NCBI GenBank assembly: GCA_023391635.1
Contig: JAEWAQ010000005.1
Location: 115,241 to 179,240 of the forward strand
Length of the DNA: 64,000 nucleotides
Reading direction: 5' to 3'
DNA from: Bacillota bacterium
Lineage (GTDB): Bacteria; Bacillota; Bacilli; Paenibacillales; Paenibacillaceae
In this document: positions 41,520 to 50,038 of the stretch, piece by piece
How the letters are laid out: every line of letters starts with the position of its first letter
Position numbering within the stretch: the first letter of the stretch is position 1
Notes under the pieces: model-generated
The model's input: the letters and a program-made list of their open reading frames with translations, nothing else
The model's database searches: none
What the model was told of the DNA's origin: nothing
Program-made: the position numbers and the translations under genes

Positions 41520-42914
41520 CTATGACGTTCCGCGAATCGCGGCAATGCGCTCATGCAGCCGTTCCGAGAACGAATCCGCCGTTTCCATTCCCGCCCAGAA
41601 CAGCTCCATCTCGGTGTCCAACTCCTCCACGATCGCATCCGGAATGACCTCATGCAGAAAATATCCGTTGCGAATAACGCCGTTTACGATATTGAGCGTT
41701 TCCAGATAGGCTTTGTCCCACACTTGCTCGTTTACGGACTTCACAACGGACAAATATTGGTTTTCGGCGCTGATTTTTTTCTGCACTTGCTCGTCAAGAG
41801 CGGTTCGCAAAAAGTCGGCGGCCAGAGAGATATCCTTGCAGGAAGACGGAATCATAAATAAGTTGGAGACCAGCAAAGTCGATTTCAAATCCCCGAAGGG
41901 GAGAGGGGCGACCTCGGGCTCGAAGCGGAGTCCTTCGTTCCGCCAACCCGCGATTTCAATGGACGTCGTCAACACCATCGCGGCTTTCTCGCACCTGAAC
42001 GCATCCGAGTTCAACCGGTAATGGGTGGATTGATAGAGAGAGGCAGCCCTCTGTTTATATAAGATTTCGTGCAAAAAATGAAGCGCGTGAACGAGCGGCT
42101 CCCGGTTGCCGGATTCCATGAAATTGACGCCGTTCTGCAGGGCGATGACGGGCCAACGGCTTAATGCCGAAGACAAGGAGAAGCCGAAACGGTCGATTAT
42201 GCCGTCGCCGTCGGTGTCCACCGTCAGTTTGCGGGCCGCCTTGATGAACTCTTTCTGCGTCCAGCGTCGCCCCGGCAGCGGAACGTCATAAATGCGAAAC
42301 AGGTCGGGATTATACGTCAAGTAAACAGTGGAGAACGTCACGGGCAGGGCAATGATCGATCCGGCATGGTCGAAAGCTTCCGCAAGTTTGACATACATCG
42401 GAGCCGGCAAGTCGGATTGGATTTCCGTCAGATTGATGAAGGAATCCTTGTTCTCCAGCTCGCTGTATTCCCTGTCGGTTACGAAAATCAGATCGGGTTG
42501 AATGCCGAGCTCCCTGCTGTTGCGAACGGACTCCCAGAAGCCGAGCGCAGCGATATTCAGGAGCTTGACGTCTACGTCGGGATGCTTGTTTTTAAAAGCA
42601 TCCATAATGGCTTGCATCCCGTTATGGATATAATGGGAGGGCGATGTGGCGAAGACGGTCAGCGTCCTGCGCTTCGCGCTCTTGGGCGTGAAATCGGGCG
42701 ATACCATCGTGCCTTGCCCCGGTCTTTTAACAATCAGGCCTTCCTTGAGCAGCTCGTCCAATGCTTTGCGGACGGAGGTCCGGCTCATTCCGTAATGCGT
42801 CGACAAATCGGCTTCGGTCATAATAAAGTCGCCGCTCTTGATATATCCGGAATGAATTTGTTCGCGCAGCGTGTTGGCCAGGCGGGTGTACAGAAACTCG
42901 GTTTCCTTCTTCAT
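41520..42914 (-). CDS. GntR-type regulator fused to a solute-binding-protein-like domain
   Basis: 464 residues on the minus strand; ATG 42914 has GAGAGG about ten bases upstream. Residues 1-70 are a GntR winged helix: YTRLANTLREQIHSGYIK, TEADLSTHYGMSRTSVRKAL (20 residues), LLKEGLIVKRPGQGTMV. From about residue 85 the protein resembles a family 1 extracellular sugar-binding protein without signal peptide: LTVFATSPSHYIHNGMQAIM, ALPVTFSTVYLTYNPDLF, RRWTQKEFIKAARKL, DGDGIIDRFGFSL, KAAMVLTTSIEIAGW. The domain probably senses a sugar inside the cell. It faces the transport operon divergently and three operator-like boxes lie between them. Confidence 0.88.
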   Translation of the reverse strand: MKKETEFLYTRLANTLREQIHSGYIKSGDFIMTEADLSTHYGMSRTSVRKALDELLKEGLIVKRPGQGTMVSPDFTPKSAKRRTLTVFATSPSHYIHNGMQAIMDAFKNKHPDVDVKLLNIAALGFWESVRNSRELGIQPDLIFVTDREYSELENKDSFINLTEIQSDLPAPMYVKLAEAFDHAGSIIALPVTFSTVYLTYNPDLFRIYDVPLPGRRWTQKEFIKAARKLTVDTDGDGIIDRFGFSLSSALSRWPVIALQNGVNFMESGNREPLVHALHFLHEILYKQRAASLYQSTHYRLNSDAFRCEKAAMVLTTSIEIAGWRNEGLRFEPEVAPLPFGDLKSTLLVSNLFMIPSSCKDISLAADFLRTALDEQVQKKISAENQYLSVVKSVNEQVWDKAYLETLNIVNGVIRNGYFLHEVIPDAIVEELDTEMELFWAGMETADSFSERLHERIAAIRGTS

Positions 42915-42994
42915 GGAAACAAAACCTCTCAATTCCTCGCTTTTTCCATATCTATTCTACGATAACCCCGCAGGAGAATCAATATTCCGCAGAT

Positions 42995-43106
42995 ATATGT
43001 ATCTAATTTGTATCTCTTTTAATTAAAAAAATTAAACAATTGTATCTAAATTGTATTGACTAATTAGGGTATATACATATAATAAGAGTATAAATTAGAT
43101 ACAATT
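42995..43106 (+). promoter_or_regulatory. Promoter and three operator boxes of the carbohydrate operon
   Basis: TTGACT (43056-43061) and TATAAT (43078-43083), spacer 16, form the operon promoter. A 15-base box occurs three times: ATATGTATCTAATTT at 42995-43009, AATTGTATCTAAATT at 43038-43052, and inverted as AAATTAGATACAATT at 43092-43106. The second lies just before the -35 and the third just after the -10, a typical repressor layout. An extra half-box TTTGTATC lies at 43007-43014. The GntR fusion encoded on the other strand is the likely binder. Confidence 0.72.
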
Positions 43107-43148
43107 CATGAAGATGGGGAGAAGAAGAGACAACACAGAGGTGATAGG

Positions 43149-44042
43149 GTGCAGAAGAAATATCGCGTTAGCGACAAGGCAATTCTTATCGGTTTCTTGG
43201 TTCCCGCTTTATTGGTCATTGCCGTATCCCAAGGTTACCCGCTGATATACTCGCTGTATATGAGCATGATGGATTGGACTTTGGCCAAGTCGGCTCATCC
43301 GAACGAGTTCGTCGGTTTTCGTCAATTTGCCAAACTGTTGGACGATCCTTTGTTTCTGAAGTCGGTGAGGTTGAGTTCGCTCGTCATGGTCGTCGCAACC
43401 GCGGTGCAGGTCATCATCGGATTTATCGTCGCGAACCTGGTTGTCGGCGGCAAGAGAAGCCTGCAAGTTTCGCGAACGCTTCTCTTGCTTCCGATGGTCG
43501 TGGCGCCAATTGCAGTCGGTACGATGTGGAGGCTCCTCTACAACACGAAATCGGGCTTTATTAACACCTTATTGTCTTCGTTGCATATCAAAAGCCCTGA
43601 TTGGTTGGGAAACCCGGATCTGGCGATCTGGTCCGCTATTATCGTCGAGATCTGGGAGTGGATGCCGTTCGCGATGATAATTTATGTATCCGCTATCAGT
43701 TCCATCGATCCTTCCATTAAAGAATCGGCATACATCGACGGGGCAAGCGGCTGGGCCTATATCAGGAAAATGGTCGTGCCCCTCGTATTGCCGGCTACCT
43801 TGTTGATTCTCGTCTTTCGGATGATCGATTCATTTTTTGTAATCGATGTGTTTTATTCCTTGACCTACGGCGGGCCGGGTACAAGCACGTTCGTTTCCTC
43901 CCTGTATATATACAATCAGGGACTGAAATACTTCAACGTTAGCTACGCGGCAGCCGCTTCCTGGTTTTTAATGCTGTTCTCCCTGCTGTTTGCTGCCGTG
44001 CTGTTGAACTGGAAAAAGAAGGTAGAGGGGAATCGGGGGTGA
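43149..44042 (+). CDS. Carbohydrate ABC transporter permease 1 (CUT1, MalF/UgpA type)
   Basis: 297 residues, start GTG 43149 after GAGGTGATAG. Six membrane segments: IGFLVPALLVIAV opening, VQVIIGFIVANLVV, TLLLLPMVVAPIAVGTMWRL (20 residues), MPFAMIIYVSAI. The EAA loop is SIKESAYIDGASGWAYIRK (19 residues), then MVVPLVLPATL, and LTYGGPGTSTFVSSLYIY. CUT1 systems import oligosaccharides or glycosides using a shared ATPase such as MsmX; no ATPase is encoded here, as is usual. Confidence 0.93.
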   Translation: MQKKYRVSDKAILIGFLVPALLVIAVSQGYPLIYSLYMSMMDWTLAKSAHPNEFVGFRQFAKLLDDPLFLKSVRLSSLVMVVATAVQVIIGFIVANLVVGGKRSLQVSRTLLLLPMVVAPIAVGTMWRLLYNTKSGFINTLLSSLHIKSPDWLGNPDLAIWSAIIVEIWEWMPFAMIIYVSAISSIDPSIKESAYIDGASGWAYIRKMVVPLVLPATLLILVFRMIDSFFVIDVFYSLTYGGPGTSTFVSSLYIYNQGLKYFNVSYAAAASWFLMLFSLLFAAVLLNWKKKVEGNRG

Positions 44043-44875
44043 GTGGAATGGGTTCGACGAATCGGATCGGATGGAGCCGCGCAGCATTCGTTTTGCTCCT
44101 TGTTTTAATAGCCGTCATTCCATTCCTGGTCATTGTGGGAAGCAGTTTTAAACCGCAGCAGCAATTTTTCGCCTCGCCGCCGCGTTTATGGCCGGAAAGT
44201 TTTACATTGGAAAACTATGCGTATATCTTCGATAAACTGGATACTTTACGATTTTTGCTGAACTCGCTGTTCGTGATGGGGGCGACAACCGTTCTTGCCG
44301 TCATGTTCGGTTCCATGGCCGCGTATGCTTTGAGCCGCTTGCAATATCGCTGGTTGTTTATTCTGTCTCTATTTATCGTATTGGTGCGATTCTATCCGAA
44401 AATCAGCACGGTGATCCCCTACTATTTATTTGTCAGGGAACTGAATTTATTGGATACCAAGCTTGCGATCGTCATCAGCCATGTCGGGATCGCGATACCG
44501 CTGACCGTGCTTATGATGACGATCTTCTATATGGAATTGCCCAAGGAAGTGGAGGAATCTTGCGCGATTGACGGCAGCAACCAAGCGACCACCTATTTCA
44601 AGGTTGTCATGCCGATGACCGTAAGCGGCATGGCGGCTTCAGCCATATTAACCGCTCAACTGTCCTGGAACGAATTCCTGATATCATCGAGCATCGCTTC
44701 CGTGAAGAGCGTCACCTTGCCGATTGCGATCGCCGGGTTCATCACCGACAAAGGGACGAATTTGGGAGCTATGGCCGCGATGAGCGTGATGATCTGCATA
44801 CCGATGGTCATTCTCATCCTGTTCGCGCAAAAATATTTGATTCAAGGGCTCACGTCGGGCGCGGTGAAAGGCTGA
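44039..44875 (+). CDS. Carbohydrate ABC transporter permease 2 (CUT1, MalG/UgpE type)
   Basis: 278 residues. GTG 44039 overlaps the previous stop as GTGA and has AGGGG eight bases upstream; ATG 44048 is also usable. Membrane segments include FVLLLVLIAVIPFLVIVGSS (20 residues), GSMAAYALSRLQYRW, and IPLTVLMMTIFYMEL. The EAA motif is EVEESCAIDGSNQATTYFKV (20 residues), with VMPMTVSGMAASA following. Partner of the permease at 43149. Confidence 0.93.
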   Translation: MSGMGSTNRIGWSRAAFVLLLVLIAVIPFLVIVGSSFKPQQQFFASPPRLWPESFTLENYAYIFDKLDTLRFLLNSLFVMGATTVLAVMFGSMAAYALSRLQYRWLFILSLFIVLVRFYPKISTVIPYYLFVRELNLLDTKLAIVISHVGIAIPLTVLMMTIFYMELPKEVEESCAIDGSNQATTYFKVVMPMTVSGMAASAILTAQLSWNEFLISSSIASVKSVTLPIAIAGFITDKGTNLGAMAAMSVMICIPMVILILFAQKYLIQGLTSGAVKG

Positions 44876-44894
44876 AGAAGGGGGTCTGTGGGAA

Positions 44895-46169
44895 TTGATT
44901 GCCGATCAGAGGGAATTGCTTCAGTTCTACAAGGAACATTTGACACGTCAGCTCCTGCCGTTCTGGCAGCAAGCGCTGGACCGGACTCATGGCGGTATCT
45001 TCACTTGCTATAACAACGAAGGTTCGGCTCTGATCAGCAGAGACAAGTACATCTGGTCTCAAGGAAGATTCGTATGGCTGTGGTCCAGAATATACGATTT
45101 GTGCAGGAAGGGCGTACTGGCGGAGGAAGGAGAACCCTACTTGCAGCATGCGGGCAAGACCGTCCGATTTCTGCAAGAACATGTCCTGCTGGAGAATGGC
45201 AATTGCGCTTATGTACTTACGGAAACGGGAGAGAAGCAGGAGACCGTTCCTGGAGAAGGATACGATGTCAGCTTTTACGCGGACTGTTTCGTGGTACTCG
45301 GTTTCGTCGAATACGTGCGGGTGACGCATGACAACGATTTGCTGGCGTGGGCGCTTGCGCTGCTGGATTCGATTCTCCGGCGGTTGGAGCAGGGCAACGC
45401 GCGCAGCGAGCCGTATCCCATTTCCGCTCAATTTGATCCTCATGCGGTTCCGATGATCATGTTGAATGTGACGCAAGAGATGGCGGACGTGCTGCGTCAA
45501 GCGGGTCATCCGCGCGCCGACGAAATGAGAAATGTCAGCTCGGGGTATGCAAGACGAATCATGCAGCGGTTTTCACAGGAGAACGGGGACTTGCTGGAGA
45601 TGATTCCCAAGGAGAATGGATTGGAGGACACGCTTCTATTCCGTCATGCGGCTCCCGGCCATATGCTCGAAAGCATGTGGTTTGTCATGACCGAAGCACT
45701 CAAAATGGGGAAATCGGCGTACATCGAACAAGCGGTGAAGGTGATCGGAAAAACGTTCGAAGTCGGGTGGGATGCGCAGCATGGAGGCTTATTGCGGTAC
45801 GTCGACCGAAGTGGGGGGGCGCCGCAAGGCAGGAGGATTGAGGATCGGTATGAACAACTGATCCTCGATACATGGGATACGAAAATATGGTGGCCTCACT
45901 CGGAGGCGCTGTATAGCACTCTTCTCGCCTACAGCTTGAGCGGCAATGAGAAAATGCTCGATTTGTACCGAATGACGCACGATTACGTATTCCGCGTCTT
46001 TCCGCACCATGAAGGCCGCGAATGGATACAGATTCGCGATCGCGCCGGTCAGCCTCTCGAGAAACTGGTTGCGCTTCCGGTCAAGGATCCGTTTCATATC
46101 TGCAGGAACGTGCTTCTGATCATCGAGCTGCTGAATCGTTCCTCAGGACTCGGGGAGGGGAGCGAATGA
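44895..46169 (+). CDS. N-acylglucosamine 2-epimerase (AGE) family protein
   Basis: 424 residues. Start is TTG 44895; no in-frame ATG or GTG lies nearer to AAGGGGG. An alpha6/alpha6 barrel of the AGE/cellobiose-2-epimerase family: HGGIFTCYNNEG, YIWSQGRFVWLWSRIYD, SFYADCFVVLGFVEY, APGHMLESMWFVMTEALKMG (20 residues), DTWDTKIWWPHSEALYS and KDPFHICRN. Catalytic histidines in the GHMLE and WWPHSE blocks appear present. Such enzymes epimerise or isomerise free sugars at C2 and need no cofactor. The substrate is probably a product released from the imported compound. Confidence 0.88.
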   Translation: MIADQRELLQFYKEHLTRQLLPFWQQALDRTHGGIFTCYNNEGSALISRDKYIWSQGRFVWLWSRIYDLCRKGVLAEEGEPYLQHAGKTVRFLQEHVLLENGNCAYVLTETGEKQETVPGEGYDVSFYADCFVVLGFVEYVRVTHDNDLLAWALALLDSILRRLEQGNARSEPYPISAQFDPHAVPMIMLNVTQEMADVLRQAGHPRADEMRNVSSGYARRIMQRFSQENGDLLEMIPKENGLEDTLLFRHAAPGHMLESMWFVMTEALKMGKSAYIEQAVKVIGKTFEVGWDAQHGGLLRYVDRSGGAPQGRRIEDRYEQLILDTWDTKIWWPHSEALYSTLLAYSLSGNEKMLDLYRMTHDYVFRVFPHHEGREWIQIRDRAGQPLEKLVALPVKDPFHICRNVLLIIELLNRSSGLGEGSE

Positions 46170-47278
46170 CACAAGCCGATCACCCAGCCGGACAAGCCGG
46201 GCCGGTTGCCGGATTACGAATTCCAAGGTTAATCGGCCTTCAAAGCGAGGACGATCCGAATGAACGATGGCAGCGCACAAGGGCGGACATCTTGAGGAAG
46301 ATCAGCGTGGCCATCGGACCTTTGCCGCCGCCCGTCCCGCCCGAACCGAAAATCGTTTTTACTGAGGAATTGGATGATGGGAACCTGATTCGGCAAAGCA
46401 TCCGTTACCGCTCGTTCGATGACGATGAAGTGTCTGCATATTTGTTGTATCCGTCTCATGTGGCGACGGAGGCGCACGGGGCCTGTCCCGCTATGATCGC
46501 CCTGCATCAGACGGTTCCGCAAGGCAAGGAGGCGGTGGCCGGGCTGCAGGGCGATCCGGATGACCGATACGGCCTGGAATTGGCCGGCAGAGGATACGCT
46601 GTGCTCGTGCCGGATGTCTTGACGGCTGGCGATCGTATATACCCCGGTTTTCCGCCCTATTGCACCAGGCCATTCGAAGAGAAGTATCCGCATTGGTCGA
46701 TGATCGGCAAAATGATTTACGACCACAGACAAGGCCTTGAGCTGTTAGCCGGACTTGAATGGGTAGATAAACGTCGCATAGGTGCCATCGGCCATTCGCT
46801 TGGTGCGTACAACGCCTATTTTCTCGCCGCTTTCGACGAACGGGTCCGGGCTGTCGTCGCCAGCTGCGGTTTCTACCCGTTTGCCGGAGACTCGTATCCA
46901 CTAAGATGGGGAAGACGCGAATTTACGCACATTCCGGAACTCAACCGATGGCTTGAACGCGGCGAAGTGCCATTTGAATTCCATGAGGTTGCCGCGGCCA
47001 TCGCGCCGAGAGCCTATTTCAACTGGTCGGCGCAAAGCGATGAGCATTACGGAAACTGGCAGTCGATCGGGACGGCCATGCTAGCGCTGCAAGAAGTTTA
47101 TGAGGCGTTGGGCGTGCCCGATCGGTTCGTCTCAATCATCGCTCCCGGGGGGCATCGGTTCTCCCCTTTCGCCAGAGCATGCGCCTATCAATGGCTAGAC
47201 TGCCAGCTGAAAGGAGTTGATTCCTTCAGCGACAGCAGGGGGCTTAAACGATTGAAACAGACCAAAAACGGAGGTTGA
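46166..47278 (+). CDS. Alpha/beta hydrolase (esterase, dienelactone-hydrolase-like)
   Basis: 370 residues, ATG 46166 overlapping the previous stop as ATGA, with GGGGAGGGGAG upstream. Oxyanion region PAMIALHQTVPQGKE; nucleophile elbow GHSLG at residues 209-213; catalytic-acid candidate near YFNWSAQSDEHYGN; histidine in APGGHRFSPFA. No signal peptide, so cytoplasmic. The layout fits carbohydrate esterases and acetyl-xylan-esterase-like proteins, and removal of an acyl group from the imported sugar is a reasonable guess. Confidence 0.85.
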   Translation: MTQADHPAGQAGPVAGLRIPRLIGLQSEDDPNERWQRTRADILRKISVAIGPLPPPVPPEPKIVFTEELDDGNLIRQSIRYRSFDDDEVSAYLLYPSHVATEAHGACPAMIALHQTVPQGKEAVAGLQGDPDDRYGLELAGRGYAVLVPDVLTAGDRIYPGFPPYCTRPFEEKYPHWSMIGKMIYDHRQGLELLAGLEWVDKRRIGAIGHSLGAYNAYFLAAFDERVRAVVASCGFYPFAGDSYPLRWGRREFTHIPELNRWLERGEVPFEFHEVAAAIAPRAYFNWSAQSDEHYGNWQSIGTAMLALQEVYEALGVPDRFVSIIAPGGHRFSPFARACAYQWLDCQLKGVDSFSDSRGLKRLKQTKNGG

Positions 47279-47284
47279 AGCGAA

Positions 47285-48601
47285 ATGAACGCAAGAAAGT
47301 GGCTCGGGACAATCATGGTGTTCGTTTTGGTTTTGATGGTCGCTTGTTCGAAAGGGAATGAATCCGGCAACGGAAACGTACCGGAAGGTACCGGAACGGC
47401 CAATAACAAGAAAGACGCCCGGATCACGGTAACGTACATGGCTTCCGGCACGTATGACAAAGCAGCCGAAGAAGTCGCCGAAGGATTGAAAGCGCAAGGC
47501 ATCCAGGCAACCGTAGCCGCATTTCCGTGGGCGACCTTGAGAGAGAAGAATACGACGGACTTGATTTCCAAAACAGGGAATTACGATGTCATGTCGGGCG
47601 GATATTATCTCGCCGACGTCTACGATCATTTTGCATCATTGGATGAGTTTATCGGCAAGGACCAGTACGGCAAAACGTTGATCGACGGACTCATGGACAA
47701 GAGCGAGCACTTCCAGGGCAAACAAATCGGCATCCCTTACGGCGCGGACGCATACGGGATTATGTACAGAACCGATTTGTTCGAAGAAGCGGGCCTGTCC
47801 TTGCCGCAGACATGGGATCAATTCCAAGCCGCCGTTCAAACGCTGCAGGAGAAATACGGCCAGGATGGAACGAGTCCGTATGTATTTGCAGCAGGTGCAA
47901 CGGAACAGCTTGCCAACCTGTTTTTCACCCGCTACGACAGCTATTTCGTCAACAAGGACGGAAAATACGCACTGGATGCGGAGAAAGCGCTCCATGCCAT
48001 CAACGAGGGGACCCGTCTGTTGAAGGCTGCTCCGGATAACGTGATGAGTCTCAGCATCGATGAAGCCAACGCACTCTTCATCGAAGGAAAGGCGGCGATC
48101 TACGAAGGCTGGCCGAGTTTTGTCCGAGTGGCTGCAGATGATCCCGCCAAATCGAAGATTACCGGCAAATGGGCCGTTCTCCCCTACCCGGACCAAGGGT
48201 TGATTCCGTTAAGCTTATGGCAGATGTTTATGCCGAAAGAGACGAAGCAGCCGGAGGCGGCATGGGAGTGGATGAAAGCTTTTGCGAGCGAGAAGAACGA
48301 CAAGGCTTTCTTTGAAAAGTACGGGATCAGCCCGATTTATACGTCAACTTACGAGGATCAGGACATCGTCAGTCGGTACGGGCATTATTTTAACGGGGTG
48401 AAAGAAAATTTGAAGCGTGCCAGAACGTCGCCGTTGATCGGGGAAGCCGAGGACTTTCTGGCAGCTACGTTGGGCGATATTTTCAGCGGCAAGCTGACGC
48501 CGGAGAAAGGAATCCAAACGATCAACGATAAATGGCTCACGATTGCGGTTCCGGAGACTTTGATGGAATCCGGCAAGCGGAGCGGGCTGGTGCAGGAATA
48601 A
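47285..48601 (+). CDS. Sugar-binding lipoprotein of the CUT1 transporter
   Basis: 438 residues, ATG 47285 with GGAGGTTGAAG upstream. Signal peptide with lipobox L-M-V-A-C, then a Gly/Asn/Thr-rich linker. Family 1 solute-binding fold: VTYMASGTYDKAAEEVAEG, YDVMSGGYYLADVYDHFASL (20 residues), IGIPYGADAYGIMYRTDLF, LPQTWDQFQAAVQTLQEKYG (20 residues) and AWEWMKAFASEKND. It captures the substrate for the permeases at 43149 and 44039. A ten-base stem follows the stop and may stabilise this part of the transcript. Confidence 0.94.
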   Translation: MNARKWLGTIMVFVLVLMVACSKGNESGNGNVPEGTGTANNKKDARITVTYMASGTYDKAAEEVAEGLKAQGIQATVAAFPWATLREKNTTDLISKTGNYDVMSGGYYLADVYDHFASLDEFIGKDQYGKTLIDGLMDKSEHFQGKQIGIPYGADAYGIMYRTDLFEEAGLSLPQTWDQFQAAVQTLQEKYGQDGTSPYVFAAGATEQLANLFFTRYDSYFVNKDGKYALDAEKALHAINEGTRLLKAAPDNVMSLSIDEANALFIEGKAAIYEGWPSFVRVAADDPAKSKITGKWAVLPYPDQGLIPLSLWQMFMPKETKQPEAAWEWMKAFASEKNDKAFFEKYGISPIYTSTYEDQDIVSRYGHYFNGVKENLKRARTSPLIGEAEDFLAATLGDIFSGKLTPEKGIQTINDKWLTIAVPETLMESGKRSGLVQE

Positions 48602-48608
48602 GGGGACG

Positions 48609-48645
48609 GAAGCCAGGAGGCCGGAAGGGTAAGCGTCCTGGCTTC
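48609..48645 (+). other. Hairpin after the binding-protein gene
   Basis: GAAGCCAGGA (48609-48618) and TCCTGGCTTC (48636-48645) form a perfect ten-base stem with a 17-base loop but no T tract. It is more likely an RNA-stabilising or processing structure than a full terminator. A further perfect inverted repeat, TTAATCAA/TTGATTAA, lies at 48674-48681 and 48704-48711. Confidence 0.6.
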
Positions 48646-48731
48646 TCCATCCAGATTTATTTCAAAATTCAGATTAATCAATCGATGGGAAGACGTCGGT
48701 CAGTTGATTAACAAGCAAAGAAGGAACGGTT

Positions 48732-50033
48732 ATGACTACAACTATGCTGCTTGGAAGCGCCAAACGAAACATAACGCCGTTGCATACGGTTCCGCTGGCC
48801 GGTTATGCCCATCGTTCTGGGTATTTTGAGAGAGTTGCCCATCCGTTGTATTTGAGAATCATGGTTTTGCGAACGGTAGCGTCGCCGACAGACGTATCGG
48901 ATGCCATTCTCGTCTCGGCCGATTTGATATGGTGGGGAGCGAAGATGACGGCCCGCTGTCTTTCCGCCATCGAGGCGCGCTTCGGCGTTCCGGCTTCTTC
49001 CGTTATTTTGAGCGCCACGCATACCCATTCGGGTCCCCAAACCAGCGAAGGATTTGTCTCTTCGTTGGGAGAACCGGATCAGCGGTACTTGGCAGATTTG
49101 GAGCAGTCGTTATTGCTGGGGATTGAACAAGCGTACCTGGATCTGGAGACCGTGACGCTGAAGCGGGGGATCGGCCATTGCAGCATGGGCGTTCACCGGA
49201 GGAAGATCGTTGACGGCAAAGTGGAGATGCTGCCGAATGAGGTGATTCCCGTCGACGATCGCATTCATGTCGTGCAATTTTCCACCACGGCGGGCGATAC
49301 GAAAGCGGTGCTCAGCCATTATGCCTGTCATCCGACGACGACGGACAGAAACGAGGTTTCTTCCGAATTCCCCGGCGTGGCGATGGAGATGCTGGAGCAA
49401 CGGCTAGGGGCAGGGGTTACGTCGTTTTATTTGCAAGGATGCTGCGGGGATGTCCGGCCCATGCTAGTCAGGGATGGGGAGTTTTACCGCGGTGACGATA
49501 CCGATGTTGTCAGGCTGGGAGAGCAGTTGGCGATAGCCATCGAACGGGTATTGGATCACGGAATGAGGAAGATCGTACCTTGTTCCCTATTCAGCCGGTC
49601 ATTGACGGTTGAGCTCCCCTTGCAGCAGATGCCGTCGATTTCACAATTGCGGGAGAGTCTTCAGGAAGAAGGCGTGAAAGCGGAATGGGCGCGACTGCTG
49701 CTGGATGTGCCGTCGAGAATGCGTCCGACGGTTGCGCTCCGCATGAATCGGATTCAATTGGCCGAAGGCTTGGCGCTGCTCGCGATGAACGGCGAAATCG
49801 TGTCCACCTACGGATTTTACGTTCGCGAACATTGGGGCGACGATATGCTTCCGATCGCTTACTGCAACGGGATGATCGGTTATATTCCGTCTTCTGCCCA
49901 AATTGCGGAGGGCGGATATGAGGCGGATGAATCGCATTACTATTTCGGTGTGCCGTCCGTATACGATTGTTCGGTAGAGGAACGAATCAAACAAGCAATC
50001 AAAGCGCTTGCGGGGCGCGAACAAGGGAGCTGA
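48732..50033 (+). CDS. Neutral/alkaline ceramidase-family protein
   Basis: 433 residues, ATG 48732 with AAGGAAC upstream. Family landmarks: GSAKRNITPLHTVPLAGY near the start, the zinc-binding ILSATHTHSGPQTS, a later HYACHPTTTDRNEVSSEFPG (20 residues), and GCCGDVRPM, which corresponds to the catalytic G-D-V-x-P block. No signal peptide is visible, so it should act in the cytoplasm, unlike true secreted ceramidases. In bacteria many such proteins occur beside sugar transporters and are thought to be amide hydrolases; here it may remove an N-acyl group from an amino sugar. That assignment is inference. Confidence 0.85.
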   Translation: MTTTMLLGSAKRNITPLHTVPLAGYAHRSGYFERVAHPLYLRIMVLRTVASPTDVSDAILVSADLIWWGAKMTARCLSAIEARFGVPASSVILSATHTHSGPQTSEGFVSSLGEPDQRYLADLEQSLLLGIEQAYLDLETVTLKRGIGHCSMGVHRRKIVDGKVEMLPNEVIPVDDRIHVVQFSTTAGDTKAVLSHYACHPTTTDRNEVSSEFPGVAMEMLEQRLGAGVTSFYLQGCCGDVRPMLVRDGEFYRGDDTDVVRLGEQLAIAIERVLDHGMRKIVPCSLFSRSLTVELPLQQMPSISQLRESLQEEGVKAEWARLLLDVPSRMRPTVALRMNRIQLAEGLALLAMNGEIVSTYGFYVREHWGDDMLPIAYCNGMIGYIPSSAQIAEGGYEADESHYYFGVPSVYDCSVEERIKQAIKALAGREQGS

Positions 50034-50038
50034 CTGCC

